Translations under genes and position numbers: made by a program
Notes under the pieces: generated by a model
The model's input: only the letters and a program-made list of their open reading frames with translations
Database searches by the model: none
Told to the model about the DNA's origin: nothing
Assembly (NCBI GenBank): GCA_009733715.1
Contig: WMKJ01000021.1
Coordinates: forward strand, 62,001-126,000
DNA from: Herpomyces periplanetae
Taxonomy: Eukaryota > Ascomycota > Laboulbeniomycetes > Herpomycetales > Herpomycetaceae
Reading direction: 5' to 3'
DNA: 64,000 nt
In this document: one piece after another, positions 1 to 10,152 of the stretch
Numbering within the stretch: the first letter of the stretch is position 1
Layout of the letters: each line of letters opens with the position of its first letter

Positions 1-1482
1 CTCTTCATACTCCTGAAGTCTATTATCACCAATGGCAGGTTGTTCGGTTAAATTTTGTGATGAACGCGAGGGAACAGATTGCGAACCACCAGACTGAAAT
101 GTATTGTGTAAAGCAAATTCTGAAAGGTTAACTTGACGAGCCTCACGTAATGCTTCCTTTGAGAGTCCACCGGAATGTACCTCAAGCTGGTGAGCTTTGA
201 GGTCCAAAGCTGACTCGAAAACCACAAACTTTTGCTCTAAGCAAATTTGTTGTAAACAAGGGAAATGCTTCTCACGATAGTGCACTTCCAATGCATTGTA
301 ATCCAAGAAGTACTGAGGGATAGCGTTCAAAGTTAATCGGTCACAAATGTGACAACGTTCATGTTTTTCACGATGATGCTTGTAAAGATCATCCTGATCA
401 TAAAACCTTATCTGACAAAATTGGCACAAAGGATGCCCTTCGAATCCATTTTTTTTGGCTGAACCTGTCGATTTTTCAGCACATGTTTCATGCTTGCGAA
501 GTTGGTTGGGAAAAAAGAGTTCGTGTTCATGAGAAAAGAGTTTTTTGTGTTGTGAACATAATCGACAGATAACTTTGCCATGTGAAGCCTCAACGTGTCG
601 ATACAGATCATTAAGATTTCTGCATACCATTTCGCATTGTCGATGAGGGCAATTAAATTGAAGCAATGATGAAACAGTGATAAAAGCATCCATAGTGGTA
701 AACTTAAGACCAAGTTTATCATCGATTTGACAAAAGTCGGTATCCTGAAAATCTTCAAACTGCCGCGAATTGACATTGGTAATGATGACGTAATCAGAAG
801 GGGTACGACAATGTGAGCATGACTTGGAACCGTACAAAGCTCGCATTCTAAGACAGCATACATGACACGTTCGATGATTGCATGGAGGCAGGGAGGAGAA
901 CTTAACGGGGGAAGCGCAAATAAAGCAGAGATTAGAGTTCTCCGATGAAAGTTTATCGACAGGGTTGGGGATTGACATGGTATCAGAGGAAGGGAGATTG
1001 TCACGGCGAAACGAGGATTTGGCGGTAGATGAAGATTTTGTAAGCATGGTAATTGAATGCAAAAGTTGATGGGAGGTCATCCCATCAGGAGTAGCATGAG
1101 ACGAGGTAGCGGGGACTGAAGTATCAGAAGGTATGTGAGAGGATGATTGGGGATGGAGTTGCGAAGGGTTTGGGAGGGATGGCGATTGATTGACGTTAGC
1201 AGGAGAAGCATTTGTATTATTACCACGCTTGAGATTTTGGTGGGATGAATTAGACGTGGACGTTTTTTTAGGTTGAGGGTTGGCTGATTCGCAATGGTAA
1301 GATGTATTAGAGTGGGTAGAGCCGGAGTGAGCGGCTGAAGACGCGTTTTTGCGATGCGTATCAACATTGTGTTTACCACTACCACCACGACCTCGACCAC
1401 GGCCTCGACCACGACCTCGACTACGTCCACGTGAGCAGCCACGGAAACCACGAAAATTTGAAGACTCGGGTAATGATTCCAT
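1..1482 (-). CDS. HEL2: RING/C2H2 E3 ubiquitin ligase, Hel2/ZNF598 family (3' end beyond window)
   Basis: One open frame of 494 codons runs from an ATG at 1482 to base 1 with no stop, so the C-terminal part lies outside the window. Residues about 11-35 are an RGG-type RNA-binding stretch of alternating Arg and Gly, followed by a Ser/Asn-rich low-complexity region. A RING finger sits near residues 185-232 (CFIC, CNH, CHVC, CSHC). After it come Cys/His pairs of the zinc-finger type (FNCPHRQCEMVC, CQFCQIRF, ERCHICD, LEVHYREKHF), the order found in Hel2/ZNF598. That family ubiquitinates small-subunit ribosomal proteins of collided ribosomes and starts ribosome quality control in the cytosol. Family assignment is firm; the biochemical role is by homology. 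Confidence 0.9.
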   Translation of the reverse strand, partial: MESLPESSNFRGFRGCSRGRSRGRGRGRGRGRGGSGKHNVDTHRKNASSAAHSGSTHSNTSYHCESANPQPKKTSTSNSSHQNLKRGNNTNASPANVNQSPSLPNPSQLHPQSSSHIPSDTSVPATSSHATPDGMTSHQLLHSITMLTKSSSTAKSSFRRDNLPSSDTMSIPNPVDKLSSENSNLCFICASPVKFSSLPPCNHRTCHVCCLRMRALYGSKSCSHCRTPSDYVIITNVNSRQFEDFQDTDFCQIDDKLGLKFTTMDAFITVSSLLQFNCPHRQCEMVCRNLNDLYRHVEASHGKVICRLCSQHKKLFSHEHELFFPNQLRKHETCAEKSTGSAKKNGFEGHPLCQFCQIRFYDQDDLYKHHREKHERCHICDRLTLNAIPQYFLDYNALEVHYREKHFPCLQQICLEQKFVVFESALDLKAHQLEVHSGGLSKEALREARQVNLSEFALHNTFQSGGSQSVPSRSSQNLTEQPAIGDNRLQEYEE

Positions 1483-1732
1483 GAATCCTAGCGCGAATAA
1501 TGTAAAAGAGGGGGGGTAAACTCGGTTGGAAAAATTTAGGATAGTTTACCTATATTTTAACAGAAAAAACGATAATAAAAGGGTGTAAAATGGTATACGA
1601 AGAAGCGTATCGCCTGCGAACGCGTGTGAAAAGTTTGAGAGTTCACGATATCTCAAGGCAATACACTTGCCGAAACTATGGCAGGAATAAAAGAAGAGAA
1701 TAAACGCTTAATAGCGGATATATATAATTAAC

Positions 1733-1766
<34 letters not shown>

Positions 1767-2202
1767 CCAAACCTGTAGAAAAAACTAATCAATATGTTTG
1801 GTGATGAGTAGAAAGTGTCAGAAGAAAAATTGCAAAAGCTTCAAGGGATCAACATCACGTGACCATTCGGGGGTACGGCGAAGCCGCCGCCGGGGGGAAG
1901 GGGGGAAGGGGGGAACGTGGACCTACTTGAACGGGAAACTTGTCTGTAGGGCTGAAGCCCGGCCAATTGGAATGGTTGTCTAGTTGAATGGAAGTTGCGA
2001 GGCAAGCCGTAAAGAAGACAGGAGCGTAGGGCTGAAAGCCCAATTTTTCGCCTTTTTTTTCTGATTTATAGTGTTTAAATGTGTTGTTTTGTTCGTTGTA
2101 ATAAGTGCAATTATCTGCGTTTGCACTGGACGAGTGCTGCTCTTTACAATTGTGCTTACACGGTATTTTTTTCGCTGGTAAATTGGCCGAGTTAATTTTC
2201 TT
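1483..2202. promoter_or_regulatory. HEL2 promoter / MND1 3' flank: AT microsatellite, G-runs, two TAGGGCTGAA motifs
   Basis: No gene is seen. The stretch holds a TA dinucleotide run at 1733-1766, a CACGTG E-box near 1858, G-runs of five to six at 1868-1914, and two copies of TAGGGCTGAA followed by GCCC (1947-1960 and 2027-2041), each a near-palindrome. Because HEL2 is read leftward from 1482, this is its promoter side; MND1 also ends here. Confidence 0.55.
1733..1766. repeat. TA dinucleotide microsatellite
   Basis: A nearly pure TA run with a single C interruption, about 250 bp upstream of the HEL2 start. Confidence 0.9.
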
Positions 2203-3036
2203 CTAAAATACTTCTTTTAATCCTCCGTCTTCCTCGCAAAACTCTGCTCCGTACCAGTTCTTCAATAATTGTGTAAACTCAGCGTATGAAAGACTCGAAG
2301 CTTTACTTCGAATCCATGATTCCATAGCCTGAATACAATCCGTATCGTGTAAAACCGAATCTCGAGTATCGTTCACTTTCTTGACAAGCTCTTCATATTC
2401 ACTTTGATCGTGTACATTGTTTAATGATTCAATTTCAGCACGTATCTCAGCCTGCTTTTTAATTAAACTATTAAGCTTAATCTGCTGCCGCTCAGCGGGA
2501 CTCATATTCTGAAGCATTTCTCTATCGACATTTTCATTGTCCGATGAATCTAAACAATAATCATTATCCAAAACTTCTTCGTCTTCTTGCTCTTGTCTAT
2601 TTTTTATAGCCTCATTTACAGAATTTTGCATCTGTGTAATGGATTGCAAAATAGATATTTTTTCAGATTCTAGTTGATTAACTAGATCCTGTTTAGAAGC
2701 GCGAATGTCGCTTGCAAAACTCCAATACCAGTTACCCGAACCAATCTTTTCGACGCGGATACGATCATCATCAAGCAAAGCTTGTAAAAAGTCCTTAACC
2801 TGTGGAGAAGCAATTCCCGCTTCCTTAGGTAAACTTCGCTCCAATTCCTTAATATTATGCGCCGTTCGTGATCTTTGGAGAAACATTAATACTGCAAGCT
2901 GTTTAGCTTCCGACGGTCCTGACCTTGGTCCCTACATGTGAAAACCATCCTCAAATGCCCAAATCGGGTGCAACGCTCATAATCGTTAATACTAAACGCA
3001 TTTATTAACCTCATTTAACCCCCTTTAACTCACCAT
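2203..3036 (-). CDS. MND1: Meiotic nuclear division protein Mnd1
   Basis: Two exons: 3034-3036, which is only the ATG, and 2203-2931, giving 243 aa. The 102-nt intron has a GTGAGT donor and ends in TGTAG. The join yields a protein beginning MGPRSGPSEAKQ, which matches the MGPKR start of yeast Mnd1, so the one-codon exon is well supported. The N-terminal winged helix (NIKELERSLPKEAGI, VKDFLQALLDDDRI, GSGNWYWSF) is followed by a long coiled coil around residues 80-200 and a C-terminal helical end. Mnd1 pairs with Hop2 and stimulates Dmc1/Rad51 strand invasion between homologues in meiosis. The acidic stretch around residue 120 is a local expansion. It starts only 174 bp downstream of the stop of the next gene on the same strand. 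Confidence 0.9.
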
Positions 3037-3210
3037 AATGCAAGTAGTTTGCTACTAAGTAATTTTAGAGTTTGTCTATAAGCCCATTCAAGTTAACAAT
3101 GTTCCATGAAATCTGATAATTTCGAATCATCCATTTCACCACATCTTACACGGGAGTTGGCATGCACCACCGTCACGCGCTAACTTCTCATGATCGTGTT
3201 CTACACGAGT

Positions 3211-4070
3211 TTACTCACGTTCCCCATCATCGGAACCACGACAACGTCGCTTGAGACTAGACGGTTTAACGGTCGTTTGTTCAGGAACAACATATATATC
3301 ACTATCCTCAACGTCAAACCATCGCCTTTTTGTACTACATCCTTCAAAGCCAGTCAACCAAGTCGATTCAACATCCAAACTTTCATCAAATTCTTTTGTG
3401 CCATCATATTTTCGGCCAAACACACATGCCAAATCACCCGTATCACCCAGAGTAGCGCAAACTGTTTCTTCAACCAACGTCGAAATCGCCAGTATAACGG
3501 CCGCAGGTAAATTACCTGTAAGGTCATCATGAACCATTTTCTGAGCGCCTAGACGTCTACACGTACACTTAACACGATCATGGCTAGATTGGCTCACTAC
3601 ATCAATCATACTCGTGTAAATTTCGTTTAAATTTGCTTGCCTAAACGAGCTCCCAGCCTGGCGTACTCGCTCCAACATTAATGACTTTAGTGTAGACGCT
3701 ATTTTGTTTCTTACAGCAACGCAAAGTTGTTCATCGGGTAGCTTTGAGTATATTTCTTCATCGAGTCCAACTTCGTTGTAATCCTGTAATTCAGCAAATA
3801 CACTAAACTGGCGCTTTCGCTTCGATTTTATCCCCTCATCGGACGTTGAAGCTAATTCTTAAGCTCGGACGTCCGTCGCAACATTATGTTAACGTTATGA
3901 TCACATCGTCAGCAAAAAACCCCCACACAAAACTTCATACCTATTAATGAAGGATCGTTTGTATCGCAAGCTTCACTTAATATATCTGAGCTTGATAACC
4001 TACTATGTTGATCTGAATTGTTAACGGAAGCATCACGAATATTTTCCCTGGTGTTTTTGAGTTCATCCAT
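3211..4070 (-). CDS. Unrecognised protein, two exons
   Basis: Exons 3941-4070 and 3211-3857 are joined by an 83-nt intron (donor GTATGA, acceptor TTAAG) that keeps the frame and gives about 258 aa. The first in-frame ATG is at 4070. The reading frame is open upstream to a plausible acceptor (TTGCAG at about 4087-4092), so a further 5' exon is possible. The protein is mostly helical-looking and charged, with a basic SKRKRQF cluster that could be a nuclear signal, a helical centre (DEEIYSKLPDEQL, TLKSLMLERVRQAG), and a basic tail (SSLKRRCRGSDDGERE). The stop overlaps a GTGAGTAA sequence, a good donor, so one more 3' exon cannot be excluded in the 174 bp before MND1. I do not recognise the family. 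Confidence 0.6.
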
Positions 4071-4273
4071 ATTAGTCGTAAACGTCTGCAATTAAATCAT
4101 CCGAAAAATATTCTAATGCGTGAAGGAAATAAATTACGACGCCAAGTTCATATAATAGAGTTAAAGAGGATAACATGTATATATTATGTATCTGAACATC
4201 AACGTATCTTAACAACGTTTAGTTGCTTGCGAGCTGTTCCAGTGCCACGTAAATACTAAGGCGTACGAGCATG

Positions 4274-6046
4274 TTAATCATCAGACGTAATATTATTGAG
4301 AATACCCTCTAGTGCGGGCTCACTACAAACGTATATAACATGATGATCATTTGTGAAGCCGTTAAAACGAGTTGCTGAGCATTTCGTATAAGCTAAAATG
4401 GAGAAGTTAGTTATATATGATAAATGTGATAGAGGATGAAAATGGATCTTACCGCCCATATTTGTAAAATAAAGCCAGTCCCCAATTTGTAAGTTTTCTG
4501 TAGACGTCCAGCACTGAGTAATACAATCTAGACCATCACAAGTGGGACCCCAGATACTATACTTATACAAAGCGCGATCAGGAGATGTAAGTTCACTACA
4601 TGGAGTAGACCCGGAGGAGAGTGTTGTAGAAGAATTTCCATCTTCAGAAGCATATCCGCTGCTATTAGCGCTTGGAAGCGCAGGAGACGCTAGCATTATA
4701 TCATCATCTCTAATTCCATGATAGAAAAAACGGCCACGGCACCGAAGTAACTTGGGGAGCGGAGTCTGATGATCGAAAAGGATGCAGCTAAAATTTCCGT
4801 AAACTCCATCATTCACGTAAATCATTATAGTATCTTGGTTAACAAGAGAGGATAACGAAGTACCAGAACTCACATTAGAAGCGGAATTAACATTAAGATC
4901 AGAATTGTTAGGATTAGTATTGGAACAAGTTTTCATAACGACATCGCTAGAAAGATGAGCGCCGGAAGTGGACGAAGAATGAGCAGACGGTACGGGATCA
5001 TTAGACTCATTTTCAAGCAACATGCCATCTGGGCATTCCGAGAATGGAACACGACGACCAATTACGTGCACAGCTAATGTGTAGGCAGTTGCAGCGTAAT
5101 AACGACCGGGTTCAGCAATAACCTGAAGAGTGGGAAATTCAGCGACGGGGAAGTTCTGCTCTAGGGCAGCGTTTAGTGCACGGGACATGACGGAGAAAGA
5201 GAGGGTAGAAAAGCCGCCACCAACATCGAGAATACGAGGCCTCAAGTTTAAGGATTTAGCTAAATCAAAGACGTAACGGGAGTCGGAAACGGCTCTGTGA
5301 AAAGCATTAGGATCGGTTGCGTCGGATCCAATATGGAAAGCTATACCAGCAACATCAAGGTCAAGGCGTTTTGCTAATTGAAGAAGAGAAGGAACTTGAT
5401 GGATGGGAGTGCCGAATTTCAAGCTTAATCGGCAAAGGCTTGCATGATCATCGGTGGCAATGCGCAGTAAGAGTAAAGCGCGAGGAAATTGTTTCTTAAT
5501 TTTGTAAAGCTCATCACTATTGTCAAATGTCATGAGAGAAACTTGACGGGAGCGGGCATATGCCAATGATGATAAAGTTTTGACAGGCTGAGCGAATACG
5601 ATTCGTTGGGGTGTAATATTCAAAGACAAAATGGTATCGATTTCAGATTTAGAGGCACAATCAAAACCGCAGCCCAATGCATCTAGAAGTTTTAGTAACT
5701 TAATGTCTGGGTTACATTTAACCGCATAATGAGGGTGGATACGGGGCAATGCCGTTTTCCACAATACATGATTCCTGTAAACTTCGCCCAGATCGGCAAC
5801 GAAAAAGGCGTCCTCATCGCCAGGAGGACAAAGTTCGGAATTAATTGAAGTAATATGAGACTTCAAAGCTTGACTGATTAAGATATCACTGTAAAAAGAT
5901 GAGGAAGATTCATAATTATCCAGGAAGAATGGTGTGTTATCATGAAAGAGTTTAAGATTATGACTATTAAAAAGGGTGATTTCCGGGGGTATGTCTTTGG
6001 TATAAAATTCACTTTCGAAAGTGTTGTGGTGAAAGGAAGATTCCAT
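4274..6046 (-). CDS. SPE1: Ornithine decarboxylase
   Basis: Exons 4453-6046 and 4393-boundary downstream 4274-4392; the 60-nt intron 4393-4452 is in frame and has no stop, but removal joins NMG to AYTKCSATRFNGF, the conserved C-terminal context. The product is about 570 aa. It is a fold-III PLP decarboxylase: PLP lysine in PHYAVKCNPD, GCGFDCAS, LDVGGGFS glycine loop, EPGRYY, YVNDGVYG, and the second-subunit catalytic Cys in WGPTCDGLD. It converts ornithine to putrescine, the first step of polyamine synthesis, as a cytosolic dimer. Two oddities: HIGSD replaces the usual HVGSG, and a Ser/Asn-rich insert of roughly 65 residues lies before YVNDGVYG. Catalytic residues are all present, so it should be active. 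Antizyme control cannot be judged from sequence. Confidence 0.95.
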   Translation of the reverse strand: MESSFHHNTFESEFYTKDIPPEITLFNSHNLKLFHDNTPFFLDNYESSSSFYSDILISQALKSHITSINSELCPPGDEDAFFVADLGEVYRNHVLWKTALPRIHPHYAVKCNPDIKLLKLLDALGCGFDCASKSEIDTILSLNITPQRIVFAQPVKTLSSLAYARSRQVSLMTFDNSDELYKIKKQFPRALLLLRIATDDHASLCRLSLKFGTPIHQVPSLLQLAKRLDLDVAGIAFHIGSDATDPNAFHRAVSDSRYVFDLAKSLNLRPRILDVGGGFSTLSFSVMSRALNAALEQNFPVAEFPTLQVIAEPGRYYAATAYTLAVHVIGRRVPFSECPDGMLLENESNDPVPSAHSSSTSGAHLSSDVVMKTCSNTNPNNSDLNVNSASNVSSGTSLSSLVNQDTIMIYVNDGVYGNFSCILFDHQTPLPKLLRCRGRFFYHGIRDDDIMLASPALPSANSSGYASEDGNSSTTLSSGSTPCSELTSPDRALYKYSIWGPTCDGLDCITQCWTSTENLQIGDWLYFTNMGGKIHFHPLSHLSYITNFSILAYTKCSATRFNGFTNDHHVIYVCSEPALEGILNNITSDD

Positions 6047-7332
6047 ACTATTCCGGCGAATTAACGACGGATGTTGAATATAGAAATATAATTGGTGGGG
6101 AGGAGAGGGTATAACCCAGAATGAAGATGATAGAAACGATGAAAGTGGAGGGGATTATAAGTAGAGGAATCGTTTGTCGATAGTGAAGGGAACTTCACAG
6201 CGAGGATGAAGATTAGTTGAGTTGGGAAGAAATGACAAACGAAGGGTGAATCTGATAAATAAAGCTGTAATGAAGGAATTACTGGCGAATATGTTGAAAT
6301 TCTGAGAAGGTGGAAGAATGATACTAGGGAGGCTTAAGGAGGTCTGTAAGGTAAAATTGGATGAGGTCACTAGAATGGCGCTTGCCAGTCTCTTCCCCCT
6401 CTAGAGGAAGAGAGCCGTACAGCGACCTATGCGGCAGCTCACAGTTAATGTAAACTGGGGAAGATTGTATGAGTAGATCCGTGGGAAACACGGGATCAAG
6501 ATTGCCAGCGAGGTGAGATTTGAAGGAAGATTTCGATAGGGAAAAAAAGGGAAAACCTTTTGATAGAAAAAGAGACTTTGAGGATAACTGCAAACAAAAG
6601 TCTAAACAAGGTATACTGGTGAATAAAGCCAAGTAAGAATATGATAAACGGGGAATAAAAGTTTGTAAAGGAAAGGAATATAAGGGAAGTATGTGAGAAC
6701 TAGTCAATGAATCCGTTATGAGAATATTCTTTAGAATTAAAATCAGATGAAAGCGTAGGTGATGAAGAATTTTGAAAGATGATGGTGATGGAGTACAATT
6801 TGACAAATTTAATAAGAAATATGAATTATTTTGGAGGTTGTGTTATATTATGGTAGAAGAAGCATAAGTAAAATAAAAAAAATAATTGATCCACTTAATT
6901 TGAAGAAAATTCTTTGTAAATGAACGTGAATATAATGAAAAACACGATCAATTTGCAAAGTTAAACTTGATAAAAAAGATTTTTCACGATGAAAAAGGTT
7001 TTGGCGATGTGCATTTGAAGAAATACGAGTGTGACGCCAAGACATTTACCGAGGCTGGTGCTGCTTAGTCAGAGAGTTTGAGGGGGAAGAAGGGAGTTGC
7101 CTTGTTTTGTGAATTCGGAAGGAGCAAATTGGGTTGAGGAAGGATCGACTCGTGAATTCGGCAGGAGCAAGTTGGAGTAGGGAAGGAACGTCTCGTCTGG
7201 GCTTATTTTCCTGTTTGAGAAATGGAAAATTTCAAAGATTTTGTAAATGAAATTGATTTATATTAATCAGTATGTTTATAAATTATGGTGATTAGAGGTA
7301 GAAATGGATATAATTTTGAGAATTCTTTTGCT
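6047..7332. promoter_or_regulatory. ODC promoter/leader and 3' flank of methyltransferase gene
   Basis: No supported gene. The ODC sense strand is strongly pyrimidine-rich from about 6050 to 6820, like other upstream regions here. Short sense-strand ORFs exist (for example 6155-6370) and could be upstream ORFs only if transcription starts that far out. An imperfect direct repeat lies at 7109-7132 and 7152-7175. Confidence 0.45.
7109..7175. repeat. Imperfect direct repeat, 24 bp, two copies
   Basis: Copies at 7109-7132 and 7152-7175 share GTGAATTCGG, then AGGAGCAA and TTGG, with two substitutions, at 43-bp spacing. It lies just beyond the 3' end of the methyltransferase gene. Confidence 0.7.
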
Positions 7333-8511
7333 TTAGCAATGTTGTAACAAGTAAAAATCTACATGTTCCCTTTTACAATGAAATGAACTATCAAATATTA
7401 GAGCGTGATCAGAGGGAAGATTTACCATAGTTTTTTCTACTAATTTGAAATTGTTATTAAGGAGTTTATGTAGAAACATTATTTCATCGTCATGACGAAC
7501 TTTAGTGGTAAGTAAAACGAGGACATCCTTCTGACCAGCGACGAGATTTACTATAGTATTAACGAGCGAGTCAGCGCTATCCAGATTATAAGTACAATCA
7601 GAAACGAGGATAAGATCGACGTTAAAAGTTGGAGGAAGTAATGCAGCTGGTAAAGGCGTATCCCAATTGTGAACATGCCATGAAACTCCAGCACCTTGTT
7701 CAACACGATGAGAAGCAGGCGGTGAAAACATCCTAAGATTGAATATATTGCGACGGACAACGGGAAAGGCATCTTGTACATCGGTTAAAACAACGTTTGA
7801 ATTTGGTAGAACTTGATGTAATGTTAAACCGACGATTCCACTACCGCAACCAAGTTCGATAATTCCCATGGTATCCCGCTTTTGAGCAGTCTTAATAATT
7901 GCATTATTGGGTAACATATTACTAGGAAATCCTAGACTGATCATAGATAGATAAGCAGCAGTGACAAGTCCACCGTCCCATATTCTCTTAGCAATCGATT
8001 CACCGATTTCCTCTGAGATGCGAAGAACGTGTAAACTGGGTAACTTTATAATTCTTTCAACGAAATAGGCATTATCATCATCCGACGAGTCACGACCACG
8101 ACGGACTTTCAAAATAGGGCTCCAGGCTGATAATACAGCAGGCAAGATGATTGGATCGGGGTTTAACGGACTATTTGAGAGAATTACATCACAAAGTTCA
8201 TGGGGAAAACGAGATACAAAATCGCTGTATTGTTGACACGCTGGATTAACGGATACTCTAACTTGAAAGTCTGAATCCCAGTATTTTCGGTCCAACGTAA
8301 CGTAAAGGCGCAAGGCACGCATGCCAGATTTCCATAGCACACCTTCTACACTAGCGTAGACGATGCAATTTGGAAAAGGAGAAATTACATGAACGTCGAT
8401 TAAAACATCGCCCGGAAAGAAAGTATCTCCTAAATCGGAGCAAAGTGCCACTACAGCGTCGACTTGGCCATGTTCACAGCGAACGTCACGAAGAAATCTT
8501 ACGTATCGCAT
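7333..8511 (-). CDS. Family-16 (METTL21-like) S-adenosylmethionine methyltransferase
   Basis: A single exon of 392 aa from an ATG at 8511. The N-terminal half (about 1-200) is not a recognised domain. The C-terminal half is a Rossmann methyltransferase: motif I IIELGCGSGIVGLTL near residue 217, acidic-loop VVLTDV, NIFNLRMF, and motif IV VSDCTYN. The D-C-T-Y form of motif IV is the DxxY signature of the family-16 protein lysine methyltransferases (METTL18/20/21/22/23, FAM86). The substrate cannot be told from sequence. A GAT-rich trinucleotide run lies about 110 bp upstream. Confidence 0.8.
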   Translation of the reverse strand: MRYVRFLRDVRCEHGQVDAVVALCSDLGDTFFPGDVLIDVHVISPFPNCIVYASVEGVLWKSGMRALRLYVTLDRKYWDSDFQVRVSVNPACQQYSDFVSRFPHELCDVILSNSPLNPDPIILPAVLSAWSPILKVRRGRDSSDDDNAYFVERIIKLPSLHVLRISEEIGESIAKRIWDGGLVTAAYLSMISLGFPSNMLPNNAIIKTAQKRDTMGIIELGCGSGIVGLTLHQVLPNSNVVLTDVQDAFPVVRRNIFNLRMFSPPASHRVEQGAGVSWHVHNWDTPLPAALLPPTFNVDLILVSDCTYNLDSADSLVNTIVNLVAGQKDVLVLLTTKVRHDDEIMFLHKLLNNNFKLVEKTMVNLPSDHALIFDSSFHCKREHVDFYLLQHC

Positions 8512-10112
8512 ATTTAACTAACTTTTTGGAGAAGTTATGTGAATGTGGGCAAAAGATGAGATAAGTAAGATCTGCAACAGATGGGTGAGGTAGTACGATG
8601 AGGTGAAAGTTAGGAAAGTTTAAGTATGATGATGATGATGGTGATACTGGTGATAACGAACGGGTGAAAGCTTAACCGACATTATACTCGGTAGAGAGTT
8701 AAATAAACCGTTAAGTTTAGTATTAGGAATGTATACCGTGTATTAAAGTAACGTTGCCTGTAATGTAAAAGTTGAAGGGTAAGTGAGACAAAACGTTGAA
8801 TATTTTTTGTTTAAGAGAAATAAAATTGTTTAATAGGATGAACAAAATCAAATTTTATGAAACGAGAAGAGTTCGTGGATGAAAGTGACTGATAATTTAA
8901 TGATATGTAGAAAGTATGTGTATTGGAGGCTAATGATATGAGTTTAAAAGAAAAAGAATAACGGGAAGTGAAGACAAGGGAAATAAATGGAATAAATCAT
9001 AGGTTGAAGTAGAAAAAGGTTAATTTTGTTGGTAAAGTTAACGACGTTTATGCACAAGTTCTGGAGTGTGAATAAAAGAAGAGCAGAGTAAGCCATTCTA
9101 AGCATATTCATTTACATTTACAATATTGAGTAAGTTCATAAGGTGACGGGTGTTAAAAGGATTAACGTGTACGTTGATTATTGAATGTATCAAGACGGGA
9201 ATAAAAACTAGTTTTGGCCTTATCAATTTTAACTTGGGTTGTAGTAGGAATTAAAGGCACAACCTTGTAAATAGAGAACTATTCTAAGTTATCTCGTGTA
9301 AAGTGTAGTTAGTTATTAAAAATGTAGCCTTAACACGTCTATGAACCGTATCATAAATCTTATCCATTTCAAATAAGTTTACGAAAAAAGTTAATAAAGA
9401 ATTATGAAAAATTTTATAACTAGGCCAGAAAAAATCACCATATATTGCTAGACGGGGAACCTCGGTTTTCCCTTGAATTTATTGACGATTTTAATGGAGA
9501 TGGTTGAATTTTTCCTGGAAGTGGAAGGGTTTGATAAAGAAATAAGAATATGAAAGGTTTTCCTTGTAATAGTATTTAAAACCTTTTGGGAAAATATTTG
9601 TTTAGTGAAAAATTACCCGATTAGGAATTATTTTTTATATGAAGAATGGGATATTTGTATGATTGATTGGTAGAAATTCTTCAAAGTTTAGGTTGAACTT
9701 GAGTAGATTTTAAGCAAAATTTAACCATCAATTACACCCGAGATGTTTAAATATTGAGTAGAATTCTTCAAAATTAATACATAAAGACATCATATATGTT
9801 AAACGGGTAGAAAACTTATTTAATGACTGGGCGAACGTTGGTGTCATAAATAGCTCAGTCATTCTTAGTCTAGACGTTGTGACATTAAAGTTGGCACTTA
9901 TTCATCTGTTAAATCAATTCAGGAGCACAATACCACCTGGTTAATAGTTTTTATCACAAATTTTCAAAATACTTTCACATGGCTAAACGGGTAAATCCAG
10001 GAGACGTGGATAACGTTTTACTTGACATGTTAGTATCCCAACGAGGTGGCCGTTTACGATGTCGTGTAATTGAAATCATGCACACAAGCACGTAGACAAA
10101 GGTGCGTATGCA

Positions 10113-10152
10113 AGAATGCATGCAAGCTAACCAGCTAGCTTGCATGCTTTCT
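10113..10152. repeat. Inverted repeat, 17-bp arms, 6-nt spacer
   Basis: Left arm 10113-10129 (AGAATGCATGCAAGCTA) and right arm 10136-10152 are reverse complements with one mismatch; the inner 12 bp are perfect. It could form a cruciform or RNA hairpin. Confidence 0.85.

Noticed and set aside
408-1451. Minus-strand ORFs of 198 and 124 codons in other frames
   Set aside because: They overlap the HEL2 frame, which has the RING and zinc-finger motifs; these are shadow frames.
6155-6806. Two hydrophobic minus-strand ORFs upstream of ODC
   Set aside because: Phe/Leu/Ser-rich products reflect pyrimidine-rich leader DNA; no domain and overlapping frames.
7109-7175. Resemblance of the repeat to a cDNA-cloning EcoRI adaptor (GAATTCGGCACGAG)
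   Set aside because: The copies read GAATTCGGCAGGAG or GAATTCGGAAGGAG, differ at key bases, and sit within native-looking unique DNA; contamination is unlikely.
9849-9860. TAGCTCAGT resembling a tRNA A box
   Set aside because: No B box (GGTTCGANTCC-like) or acceptor stem pairing within 100 bp.
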